DNA of 64,000 nucleotides from Coffea arabica (lineage: Eukaryota > Streptophyta > Magnoliopsida > Gentianales > Rubiaceae), in NCBI RefSeq assembly GCF_036785885.1, contig NC_092312.1, forward strand, positions 23,640,001 to 23,704,000, read 5' to 3'. This document shows positions 1 through 10,873 of the stretch, piece after piece. Under the pieces are notes generated by a model, which saw only the letters and a list, made by a program, of their open reading frames with translations, was not told where the DNA came from and made no database searches. Position 1 is the first letter of the stretch. Each line of letters begins with the position of its first letter. The position numbers and the translations under genes were made by a program.

Positions 1-810
1 AAGAAGAACAGAAAGACGGCGTGTAACGGAGAGAAAGAGAGGGTAGAGGAGTTTTGTATGTGAGGAGTAGGTCCGTCATAAATGTTGTCCGAGGGAATAA
101 GTTGAGGGTTTTATCCAAAATCTCCTAATTTGTTCGGGAATGGGATAAGTCCTATTTTTTAGAAATGATTCCAAAAATTGCATTCCAATAGGTTTAACCC
201 AAGCAACAAATAAGGGGTTTATTCCATTCTGTGATTCCCAAACCCTTTAACTAAACAGCCCCCTAGTTTTTCAAGTATAACACTAGAGTAAAATCTATCC
301 CAAAAACACTTCAAATAAATCTCAAATACTTCTAATAAAAATATTAAAAAATAGAAAAAAAAAACCACCACCTTTTTCTTCCCCCACCATTGCCATTCCC
401 TCCCTCTTCCTCCTCCTTTCCCTCTCCTTCAACCTCTCTCCTCCGTCCTCCATCCTCTTCTCCCCTTCCCCCCTCCTTCCCCCTGCTCCTCCTCCTTTTT
501 GTGACTAGATTTGCTTATGGTGCCTAACCAACCTGGGTAGGAGTGGGGTTGGGGGATAAAGAGGGAGAAGGAAGCAGCGTAGGGAAAGAGAAGGAGGAGA
601 GGGAGGAATAGTAAATAATTTTAAAATGTCCCAAAAAAGTCTAAATTTTAAAACACTCTAAAATAAAATTATATAGTCCATACAGGACTATATAATAGTA
701 AATAAAATTTTTTTTGGAAAGGCACCCTAAAAAATATTTAGTCCATACAGGACTCCAGTTTTGGGGATCCTCCTCCATCCTTTAACATCCTGATGGATGA
801 TGGCTAATAA
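1..810. other. Left flank, no gene: pyrimidine/purine tracts and small hairpins
   Basis: No coding region is supported. About 365-500 is almost pure C/T on this strand, and about 535-610 is almost pure G/A, so the two can pair. An 11-bp perfect hairpin (TTATATAGTCC, loop ATACA) lies at 669-695, and part of it is repeated near 741-757. The stretch around 215-275 (AAACAGCCCC) resembles the end of a Tourist/hAT-like MITE, but no matching second end was defined. The mirror copy is 40919-41728. Confidence 0.5.
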
Positions 811-1488
811 GAGGGGTGGCAATTTCCGACACGATCTGAAAACACGACACGAATCTAGCACGAAATTAATGAGTTTGGGTTGAGGTTTCGCAGGTTTGAG
901 TCAAAATTAGGTCGAACCCGATGGACCCGAAAAGAAAACGAGTCGAATTTGGGTCAACCCGTGGATGACCCGATAACCTGTTTAAGAATTAAAAATAATT
1001 TAATAAACTTAAAAATTATTTTATCTAACTAAACTAAGTTATTCTTTTTTTCCAAATGCATTAATTACTTAATCCTAAATGAATTTATTTAACTTGTGTG
1101 AGATTGAAATTATTATATTTGGATAAATAATGCATTATAATTATTTTTTACTTTTATACAGTTTTAATTTATTTTATATTTGGTTCGGGATAAAACTCTT
1201 TTACAGTGTTTTAATTTATTTTAGATTTGGTTTGGGATTATTTATTTAAATTTTTGTTACTTGATTATGTAATTAGTCTTGTACGAAATTTGTTTTATTA
1301 GAAATTACAGTGATAAATTAATAAATTAAAATTAAATTCGGGTCATTTCGGGTCGACCCACCAACCCGAAATTTTCGGGTTCGTGTCAGATATTCTGACC
1401 CGTTTCGGGTTGGCAAGTCAGGTTCGGATCAGCGAGTTTTCTGTTATACCCGAGTCTCAACCCGAAACGGACTCGATTGCCACCCCTA
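811..1488. mobile_element. hAT-type MITE, 678 bp, with 8-bp TSD (left arm)
   Basis: The ends are near-identical inverted repeats: GAGGGGTGGCAAT at the left and ATTGCCACCCCTA at the right. The element is flanked by an exact 8-bp target site duplication, GCTAATAA, at 803-810 and 1489-1496. Eight-bp duplications are the hAT hallmark. The subterminal parts are rich in GGGTC/GACCC and CGGGT boxes and the middle is AT-rich. It has no transposase, so it is non-autonomous. A related sequence near 45600-45850 lacks the insertion, which supports the borders. Confidence 0.9.
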
Positions 1489-2861
1489 GCTAATAACCTC
1501 AATTCCACGTAGGACATGGATATCATAAATGAGAGGCATAACAATGGAGAACAAGTTGAGGAAATTTTGGGACTGGTTTCGGCAGGGTCCAGTGCTTCCA
1601 TAGAATTTTGGTACCAGACCGTCCTATGCGTTCCTTGTTTTACGGAATTTTGGGACCAGTTCGTTCCAAAATATGTAACTAAGTTGCAAGCATATGCTAA
1701 AGGTGTATATAGTATGTGAATTTATATTCACTAATTACTAATTTTGTTTAAGCATAAACAACTAAAACAATGCATATAAATTGCATATCAACATATTAGC
1801 GTATTATCCTTTATCATTGAAAGCAATCAAGTCATTTGGAGAATCATTGGATCTTGGTCTAATAACTAAGAAAAGCCTTTTTAAGCTCTCTTGTGCACTA
1901 AATTAAAGATTCAAACCCCACCTAATACATTACAAGGAAGTGTGTAGCTTTCTTGTTTTTTCAAAAAAAAATCAGAGAGTACAGCAGTGAACTTGTCTAA
2001 TCTGACGGTTCATCCTGCACCTCTGATACGTTTCTGTAGACTTCTCCTCTCGCATAATATAGGTTAATGTAGAAGTAGATTAGAAGTTGCTACTAATGAC
2101 AAAAAAAAAAGAAAAAAAAAAGACATTTGGAGGAGGGGTCAGGACTGGGTCAGGACGATTCGGGAAGAGAGAGTGCAAGTTTGGTGTGGTGATAATTTAT
2201 ATTAAATAGTTAAAATAATTTTCACTTTGCATGATATTTTTTTGCCAACGGGTTGGAACACGTGAATCAAAATTGGCGATGAGTAGGTCCGAATGAACCC
2301 TCTCTCTTCACTCAAGGTTATCTCATAATTGAAGAGCATCCTAGTGTGAACTTAGGCTTAAAAAAATGGCTTATGCAAATTTGATGAATAAGAAAGAGTC
2401 CACTTGTACATCCTTGGGGATGCACAATTTTGGAGTAAATATATTGAGCCCGACATATCTTTGTACGTTTCCATCACGGTTGCGTGAAGATTGCATTCTT
2501 TTTCTGGATGTTGCTGCGGTATGTTTACATGTCAAAACAGAGGTGTAGAAAGTTAACGGAAAAGACATTCAAGCATTTTTGGCCACAAACGGTAGGGGAA
2601 GTGTGTTGGGCGGGCACGTGGAAAGGGCTTTTGTGACGTGCAACCGGAAGATCTATTGGGGGTTGAAGAGGACTCCAGCCGGGCATGCCAAATGTGGAGG
2701 GGCCGAAATTAAGCAACCGGGAAAGTGAGGGTTTGTACGCGAAAGTACGGCATGGAAAAAAGGCGCGAAGCTTACTGGATAAGCTAAAGAGTGCAGGCGT
2801 ATTAGAAAGGAAAAAGCGCCAAAACCTGAGCAGGAGGAATAGCAGAAGATAGGGATTTGTT
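1489..2861. other. Non-coding flank upstream of first Ulp1-like gene
   Basis: No gene is supported, only short open frames. 1500-1720 holds GGGACCAGT-type repeats that recur near 45370-45480 and 51360-51470. About 2165-2250 recurs at about 44935-45010. An A-rich run lies at 2101-2122. From about 2270 the sequence is not seen outside the arms, so the gene-carrying segment may begin here. The last 500 bp would contain the promoter and 5' UTR of the gene at 2862. Mirror: 38868-40240. Confidence 0.45.
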
Positions 2862-5800
2862 ATGGAGCTGGCGGCGGAAATAGATGCTTCGGAGATGCAG
2901 TGGGACAGTGAAGGAGAAAGCGAAAATGTAGTATCGCCGATGCATCAGAGTGGAACACCTTCGAATTTTAAAAGTTGCAGCAGTGAACGGAAGGCCATTC
3001 GTCGGACGGCGGAAACAATGGTAGTATCGCTGATGCATGAGAGTGGAACACCTTCGAATTATAAACGTTGCAGCAGTGAAAGGAAGGCCATTCGTCGGAC
3101 GGCGGAAACAATGGTAAGCCACTCAACTCATTCCGTGAAGAATATGGTGGATTGGATCTCGGATGAGCAGCGGCAGGCTGTCAGAGAGTTTGGATTCGGG
3201 TCAATTTTGAATGTGAAGGGAGTAGAGGTTGACGAAGAGATGTTGAAGTGGCTGGTGGATAACTTTGATGTAGATCGGAGGACACTGAACGTTCATGGGT
3301 ACTGTCTACAGGTGACAGCGGAGGATGTGGAATGTGTACTTGGTTTGAGCAGCCGTGGGAAAGATATTGAAAGCGAAAAGCGAAGGCAAGAGATGGATAC
3401 AGAGTTGGAAAGAGAATTGAATATCAGAATAAATAGCGGTGAAATTGTAGTGGAGGAATTGAGGCACAGTATATGTAGTTTGCATAACGAAGGCTTAGAA
3501 TTCAAAGTGAAGTTCGTATTGTTTGTTGTTGGTAGGTTGTTAGCACCAAGTTTGGATGACAAAGTGAGCCGGGCTCTGGTGGCTGTAGTGGCTACAGAGG
3601 AGAATATGGAAAATTTGAACTGGTCGAAATTCATACTTGACAATTTGGTGAAGAGCATCCGTGATAGAGACGGCAACGGAATAGCGGGATGTGCACTTTT
3701 CTTGATGGTATAAGAAAGACGCACCATTTTGTATTAGAGATAGGAATTACTGGAATAATGAAATTAAACTTTGATAGAAAAGACCCGTAAATGATGGTAG
3801 GCGTTTTTGTCCGTGCAGATTTACTATCTGGAACGATTCTATATCGAGGGTGAGGACGAGTTTCGCAAGTTCCAGCCGAGAGGGCCGAGGCTAAGATTTT
3901 GGGGAAGGTACGAGATTAATGAAAGCGTGCGAATATTGAGGAGGAATCACATATTTGAGGGGGAACAGGTAATGTAAAATCCTTTCGTGTGAATTGTTGT
4001 TGAAATTGCAATCTGCATTTTGTGACGTTACTAGTAGTACAAAACTGAAGGGTTGTAGTGACAGGGCAATGTGCAGTTTTACAATAACATAAGCTGTAGA
4101 GAAGACATTGATAGAAGACTGATTGAAATTGAATGTGGTAATAAAGATGTGAAGGATAGTATTGGTAGAATGGAAGCAATGATTGAATGTCGTTTTGAAA
4201 GGCTGAGGAGCATGTATGAAAGTGGAAGGGTGTGCAAAACAAACCGGGCACTTGGTGTGGAGGGTGGGCAGAAGGACGATTGGCGCGGTAATGTTAAAAG
4301 AGGGAGTGAGTTACATAAATTGAGTCCTACAACGCCAGATGTTAGGTCCAAAAGCAGGAGTGAAAATGATAGAGTCACTACGAATAGTACTGTAATGGGT
4401 GAAAAGAGTGCATCGAAAATTACAAAGTGGAGGAGTAGAAAGAGACTAAGGATGGACAATACGGAGAAGCCTGTGGGGGAAGACAAACAAAACAGAAGGC
4501 AAGGTAAAAGAATAAAGGTATGGATCGGTTTGTGCCAAGGTATTTGTAGCATTAGAAAAGTAAAGTATAAATTGTAGTTTTATGTACAGATGGATAGCAG
4601 TGTGATGAACAAGTGTCAAACGAAGATCGTTGCTTTATTGGCAAAGGTGAGTATTCCAACGTTCCAGAATTACTAAAGTATGGGAAATTATAGACAATGA
4701 AAGATGACATATTTTTGTGGTAGCAGGAAACGAGGCTAGCATCTATCGGGGGAAAATTGAGTGAGGGACGAGCAAAAATACTGAAGTTCTTGTTTGACAC
4801 TCAGCTGTCGCAAGGGTATGTACTGGATCATGGATTTGTTAAATCAACAGTTCTATTTTGTTTTATCCTTTATTTGAAATTGCAATGGGAAAGGGGACAG
4901 AAAAGTATTTGCAATTATAAGGTTGACTAAATATGTAGTATGATTATCCCCATAGGGGAGAGGGCATAGGAACGAAAATCTTCGAAGCAGTTAAAATTGG
5001 TTTACAAGTGAGCACAAAACTTACAATTTGTGTGCTGTCAATCATGCCACCTTTATATAAAAAGCAAGGGTAGGTAACATGGTTGCATATAGAATAAAAG
5101 GTGAGTATTCCAGAAGTTTGAGAATGGAAGTACAATGAAAACTCAATGACCCTTATGGTGAGTACATAACCGCCTTAGGCTAACTGAATGACCCTAAGGA
5201 CCGATTGAGTCATTGAAACCGTGATTGCTGGTTGTATTAGTGAGGAAGACCGAACCTAGTCTGGCCGTTTTCACTCGAGTCATTGAAAATGATGATATCA
5301 AGTTTGTAGATTATGAAACCGTAATACACATAGGGAAAACATTAATGTACGCTGTTGTAATGACAGGGAAGTACTGGTGTCAATTAAGGGGCAGACAGCA
5401 AGTCGGGATGCAATGGGGTCGTTGCTTCCTGAAAAACCCATGGCATGTGATGTGAGTAAATCGAGGGATTGAAATTGGGTGGTGTTGTGTGGACTGTTTC
5501 ACGGAGGACGAAGTGATGTGACTTGAGTTTGGTGCAGATAATCAATTGCTATTGTGCGATGAAAACAGCGCGGCAGCAAAGGCGTCCTGACGATCAGTCA
5601 ATGCGATGGTGGTTCATGCCAACTTGGTTTCAGGTACAAGTGTTCGGCCAAAGTTGGGGGCTTGTGAGTACGTACATTCATATTGAAATGTCATATTTTA
5701 CTGTCGTGTTGTAGCAAGAGATTTTGGAGTTCAACAAATCAGCAGACGAGCTGTACTGTACATATCTACAGGAATGTAAAGTAGGAGGTAATATAAAAAA

Positions 5801-6642
5801 GTGTGAGAAGGTACGAGCAGCTGCCCTGTTATGTAGCATAATGGAATAGATACAGATTGCCATGATGATGACTAACTAACCGCTGCTATGCTTCAGATAT
5901 TCGTGCCAATGTGGCACGATGAGCATTGGTATATGTGTGTGGTGGACATGGGAAGCGAAGAAGTATTAATTTATGATTCATTGAGAGGAGACGAGCAAAC
6001 GGAAATGAATAGGCGCAGCTCCGTGGAGACAGTGGTAAACTAAGTTGGTTTGTCAAACATTTCATGAACACGACCATCACCTTTACAATTGGTGGCAGTA
6101 AACTTAAAATTGGATATGTTTTTCTTGTATGGCCGTCAGATTGAAAGGTTGGAAGCAGCGCTGACTTATGGTTTGGAGGGGCAGTATTCGTCATGCCTTT
6201 GGCTGTACAAAATAAAAGCTGCAGCCACATGTCCACAGCAACGGAATGCGTAAGTTGCATGTGCATAGGTTTGGAAGTTTTTTCCATAGTTCAGCAACGG
6301 TTGTCTAAAAATGTGGTTATGGTTTGTAATGCAGGTGGGATTGTGGGTTATTGATGCTGAAGTACATGGATATGTTATCAAGTGGAATTGGAAGCTGGAA
6401 ATGGAATCAGGTAAGGAAAAAGGAATGGCGTCGTATGCTGTAACAGTAAGTGTGTATGCTTGCATTGGTTGCGAACGATGGAGATAGTAACAAATTTATC
6501 GGTGCAGTACAATTCGGAGCAGGAGCGGCGCAAAGTAGCACTGTCTTTGGTTCTGGATGATGCCAACGTTGTCCGTCATGAAATTATGCGGAAAGCGAAC
6601 ACGCACAGGAGGTTGGAGATGAATAAAGTTGAGGTTCGATGA
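2862..6642 (+). CDS. Ulp1-family (C48) cysteine protease, multi-exon, left arm
   Basis: Likely a SUMO/Ulp1-type cysteine peptidase carried by a mobile element. Exons that join in frame: 2862-3707, 3819-3968, 4065-4517, 4590-4646, 4727-4815, 4956-5007, an uncertain one ending about 5449, 5538-5633, 5715-5810, 5897-6034, 6140-6249, 6335-6410 and 6508-6642. The total is over 760 codons. The catalytic set is complete: His in DEHWY and Asp in IYDSL (exon 5897-6034), Gln in PQQRN, and Cys in WDCGL, created exactly by splicing 6249 to 6335. INCYCAM (5538 on) is also typical of the family. The N-terminal exon resembles the region before Ulp1 domains in plant element proteins and contains a 31-codon tandem duplication (2928-3113). 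4065-4517 is charged and basic. The start is the first ATG of the long open frame. Intact splice sites argue for recent function. The substrate is unknown. Confidence 0.8.
2928..3113 (+). repeat. 93-bp in-frame tandem duplication in Ulp1-like exon 1
   Basis: Units 2928-3020 and 3021-3113 differ at only a few bases and each encode 31 residues containing SGTPSN and SSERKAIRRTAET. The duplication keeps the frame. Mirror: 38616-38801. Confidence 0.9.
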
Positions 6643-7204
6643 AGGTGGCAAGATAGAGAGACAAAGTAGCGGCATTTTGTGGAAAGGGCCATGTTTTAGG
6701 CGGTGTCATAGTCGGATGGACGTCGTCGTAGCCTAAAATGTAGAAGACGGAGAGAGAGAGTCCAAAAGCTGCCATAGCAAGGCAAGCGGTTGGTGTGTAT
6801 CCATGAGTTTCATTAGAGGAAGGGAAAGCAAAGTTCAACCGAGCAAACTCGCCGGTGGTGGTGCGGGGAGACCTTGCCATGGGGATAACGAGTACCACAA
6901 TCTTCATGTGGTCGAGAGTTAAGAGAAGATTTGTGGGTGGTTATGAGTAGCGTACAGTGATCCATGGTATGCAGTCATTAGAAATAAATGAAAAAAGATT
7001 GAAATATTTGATTTGTGGTAATTAAAGTTATGTATCGCGAGAGTTTATGAATTAGGTGTCTTGACGTATCCGAAACAATTTGTCTTAACACGGACTTTTA
7101 ACCTGCAATAGGTTAGTTTCTTGCTTTGCATTCTATGGTAACGGGTAAATGACACTCAAGTATAATATCGATCCGATTTTATCGAACAAATAAAGTGGCC
7201 ATAC
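6643..7204. other. Intergenic, 3' of Ulp1-like gene
   Basis: A 107-codon minus-strand frame (6584-6907) overlaps the end of the Ulp1-like gene in antisense. It has one hydrophobic stretch and no recognised domain, so I do not call it a gene. The rest is AT-rich and should hold the 3' UTR and polyadenylation signals. Mirror: 34525-35086. Confidence 0.4.
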
Positions 7205-8500
7205 ATAGCTGGTGTTTTATTGCAAACCGTGTTCAATTAAATTTTATCCGATAAGTGAATTAGTAAGTATGGCATATTGGTACTCTGTCTCATAGCGGAG
7301 GAAATCGATAAAGAGCCGGTGTTTTATTGGAAAAGGGGTTTTACTAGAGAACTGATTGATAAATAAATGTATTAATGGAAAAATGGGTGCATTGTTCTTA
7401 TAATGGAGGAAGGTAATAAAGAGCTGGCCTTTTATGGGAAAGTGATACATTACGGAAGTGACCGCTATTTGGTTTATGAAATTATCCGAAAATATTTAGA
7501 ATTAGTTTATTTATTTATATAAAAAATTATAATATACATTTTAGTATAATTTACTGATTGATTTTAATTTTATTGGATAAAAAAATTGTTTTATGGAAAA
7601 GGGTACTCTGTTGTTATACTGGAGAAAAGCCATGAAAAGCTGGGGTTTTATTGCAAAACGAGTTATCATATATTTTATCCGATAAATGAATCTATTAATG
7701 GAAAAATGGGTGCATTGTTCTTATAATGGAGGAAGGTAATAAAGAGCTGGCCTTTTATGGCAAAGTGATACATTACGGAAGTGACCGCTATTTGGTTTAT
7801 GAAATTATCCCAAAAAATTTAGAATTAGTTAATTTATTTATATAAAAAATTATAATATACATTTTAGTATAATTTACTGATTGATTTTAATTTTATTGGA
7901 TATAAAAATTGTTTTATGGAAAAGGGTACTCTGTTGTTATATTGGAGAAAAGCCATAAAAAGCTGGGGTTTTATTGCAAAACGAGCTATCATATATTTTA
8001 TCCGATAAATGAATCTAGTAATGGAAAAATGGGTGCATTGTTCTTATAATGGAGGAAGGTAATAAAGAGCTGGCCTTTTATGGGAAAGTGATACATTACG
8101 GAAGTGACCGCTATTTGGTTTATGAAATTATCCCAACAAATTTAGAATTAGTTAATTTATTTATATAAAAAATTATAATATACATTTTAGTATAATTTAC
8201 TGATTGATTTTAATTTTATTGGATAAAAAAATTGTTTTATGGAAAAGGGTACTCTGTTGTTATATTGGAGAAAAGCCATAAAAAGCTGGGGTTTTATTGC
8301 AAAACGAGCTATCATATATTTTATCCGATAAATGAATCTATTAATGGAAAAATGGGTGCATTGTTCTTATAATGGAGGAAGGTAATAAAGAGCTGGCCTT
8401 TTATGGGAAAGTGATACATTACGGAAGTGACCGCTATTTGGTTTATGAAATTATCCCAAAAAAATTAGAATTAGTTAATTTATTTATATAAAAAATTATA
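7205..8500. repeat. 323-bp tandem array built from ATAAAGAGCTGG motif units (left arm)
   Basis: The landmark GGGTGCATTG starts at about 7385, 7708, 8031 and 8354, a regular 323-bp period over four units, preceded by a degenerate partial unit. Each unit holds two related half-blocks, one with CATAAAAAGCTGGGGTTTTA and one with AATAAAGAGCTGGCCTTTTA, plus TTATCCGATAAATGAAT and an AT-rich tail. The units are almost identical, so the amplification is recent. It separates the convergent genes ending at 6642 and 9508. Confidence 0.92.
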
Positions 8501-9507
8501 ATATATTTTTATTTAATACACTGTGTAATTGTACTAATATTTTTTATAATTCTAGAGAATATTATATATTAATAAGTATAATTTTTAGTATATATTACTA
8601 TATTATACATAACAAATATAATTATATAATATATTATTACTACATACACATATATATTATAAATATATGGACATATATATTTGCATGATGGGAAACATCT
8701 GTGCCTGCGTCATGTGCATCCCTTCAATAACGTATTCCAATTTGTACAACGAATGCATCAATACAGGCCCAGAAATGTATTGTAAGTTGTCCAAGCCTGT
8801 CAGCAGCATAGACATCCCCATTAAAAAGTGAGGCAATCTTAAGCTCCTAGTCCAGCAGCTAATTTTCCCTATCGAAGTACATATTCAACCAGGGGTTAGC
8901 TAAAGGAATACATTACTCATACAGACTTCGTGTTGGGTTTGAAGATTCCATTGGTGGACTTTATTTTGGTACAGACGCAAAGCAAGGTGCCTAGCTGAAT
9001 TAATGTCAACCATTGCTCCTTGACCAACTGTTAGTATTGCACGTATCCGAGAGGTTAACCAGACGGGCAGATTTAGTGAATTGCATTGTTGTTAATGTTT
9101 AGACGATAAGTTGCCAACAAACAATTAGAATGAGAACAGGCTAAACTTACTACATGCCAATGTGGTCTGAAGTATATGGCTGACGCATCCTGCATTTGAC
9201 AGCAATTACAAATTTTATCTGATAATTTTTCCTCATGTGCATTCGGGAACCTGCATACAACATACGTCATTCCCAACTTCGACATTTTTAGAATTTGCAT
9301 AAAAAAACTCAGCGATGGCCCTTTGCAAACAAAAACAGAAGGGAAGAAAGTAGTACCAACATATATGAATTAGACAGACCCAGTGTCTGACTAAAGCACA
9401 AAAGTTTTTAACCTGTGTGTCCCATCAGAAGATAGGTTCTCTCCTTCCAATGGTTTGGAGAAGCTTCCGTACAGTGAACGGCCCATAAACTGATCTTCCT
9501 CATGCTT
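8501..9507. other. AT-rich tract and downstream region of FCP1-like gene
   Basis: 8501-8680 is almost pure A/T with TATA-type runs. It resembles 14470-14700 in layout (motif array followed by AT tract). 8690-9507 is of mixed composition. On the minus strand it contains splice-like signals and open frames (9073-9300 and 9408-9515) that could be alternative 3' exons or the UTR of the phosphatase gene, but no domain is recognised. Mirror: 32219-33225. Confidence 0.4.
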
Positions 9508-10788
9508 TCAAATTTTCCTTTTTTTCTTGGTCTGCGCATATGATCAGACGCAATTTTAGCTATCAAAAAAACGAAATGAACTATTGTCAACATAGTCCTG
9601 AACATGAATGCATCTAAATACCTCCGGAGGATATATGTTTGGGGCTTCCCGTTTGCGCGTCACTTGCTTTGCTGTGTTCTGCAGTCCAAGCTTGCTGACA
9701 ACATTAACATAAAAGTTCCAATCCACACTGCCTTCTGTTACGGGTGATTGTCCAAAACGGTTTTGCTTAATGAAATCTTGTACATTATCAGCACGGGCCA
9801 ATTTCTTCAGGTGTCCTACAAAATCTCCTTCAGGATCTGCAAATAAGTTTTGTGTCAGGCCAATCTTTGAACGGATGTTCTTCCGTAGCAAAAGCCACAT
9901 TTCAAAGCCAAAAAGACCAGGTCTTACCCAAATAATTGTCTTCTACAGTGTAACATGTATAAGAGGTGGGGAAGATGGCATTGTACGGCTGAAGAACGAG
10001 TAATATGGAAACAGTTAGGCCTGATCATGTTGTTTGTGCATACTGGAACATATACAACATAACGATCAGTTCCCGTATGGTGCACTTACAGAATTAAGGA
10101 CGGATTTATACGGAGAATCATCGACTAATATCGTGTTAGAGCTGTTGTACGACTTATATTCTCCCCACACACGTTTCAGGTCCTTAAACATCACCGTTTT
10201 GTCTGGATTTTCCCTAAGCCTGGTTTGTGTCATAGTGCACCGCGACTGATCCTGCACAATATTGATTGTTCCCGACTTTGATTTATCAGAAGTCTTACAC
10301 ACGGACTGACTACACACAATCGAAGTAATTTGTGAATGACATCTCACCCAAACAAATAACAGTCTCTGCTCCAAACGTTCATTCATTTTTTTGGATAGAC
10401 TGTCCAACACTGGTTGAATGTTGTGGCTGCAGAAAACACAACTGTCTTGAATTAAGGGAACAACACAAAAACTTGTGGACGTTCTAGTTAATCAAGTAAT
10501 TGAAATATAGGTTGGCGGATACCTTAGCTTTGATGACCAAACAGCGACCTCAAAATATGACAGACAGACCTGCAAAAATTCACGGCAATGTGGTCTGAAG
10601 TTAAAGTCCCGATTTCTGGTCATCCTTGTAAATGCACTGCCCAGAAGCACTCCATTCAAATCAAGAATAAGAAGCTTCTTCTTTGAATCATTGCTGGACG
10701 CAAGTTCTGGCGGGTTTTTTTTCACCCTTGTACCTTCGGCTGGGGAAAAAATGAAGGCATACAGCATTTCAGCACATGGATTGTGCAT
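9508..10788 (-). CDS. Plant FCP1-like HAD phosphatase, left arm
   Basis: Member of the plant HAD family related to the RNA polymerase II CTD phosphatase FCP1/NIF. Six exons join in frame to about 268 aa: 10523-10788, 10348-10426, 10090-10251, 9928-9988, 9622-9836 and 9508-9531. Motif I reads LLILDLNGVLLGS, where the second Asp of the classical DxD is Asn; I recall this as usual in the plant DLNG subfamily and it may lower catalysis. Motif II-like VAVWSSKL, motif III-like ILVDDSPYKS and the C-terminal FGQSPVT / WNFY features follow. The protein ends in a basic KKKRK cluster, a possible nuclear signal. A splice acceptor-like TTTCCCCAG just inside the ATG exon suggests the true first exon may lie further upstream. 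An alternative last-exon frame (9408-9515) is open. Confidence 0.75.
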
Positions 10789-10873
10789 GTGAGATCAAAT
10801 TTGAATGTCATAATGAGAAATCAAACAAGAGGAAATGGAAAGTGTAAAGCAAAGTTCTGGGGCCGAGGATTTA

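Noticed and set aside
4079..4552. 157-aa minus-strand hydrophobic ORF (mirror 37177-37650)
   Set aside because: Antisense shadow of a basic, charged exon of the Ulp1-like gene; Leu/Ser-rich composition is what the reverse of such an exon gives.
6584..6907. 107-aa minus-strand ORF (and its mirror at 34822-35145)
   Set aside because: Overlaps the last exon of the Ulp1-like gene in antisense, no domain, no supporting signals.
7205..8500. CRISPR-like array
   Set aside because: Units are 323 bp contiguous tandem repeats without unique spacers, in a plant genome.
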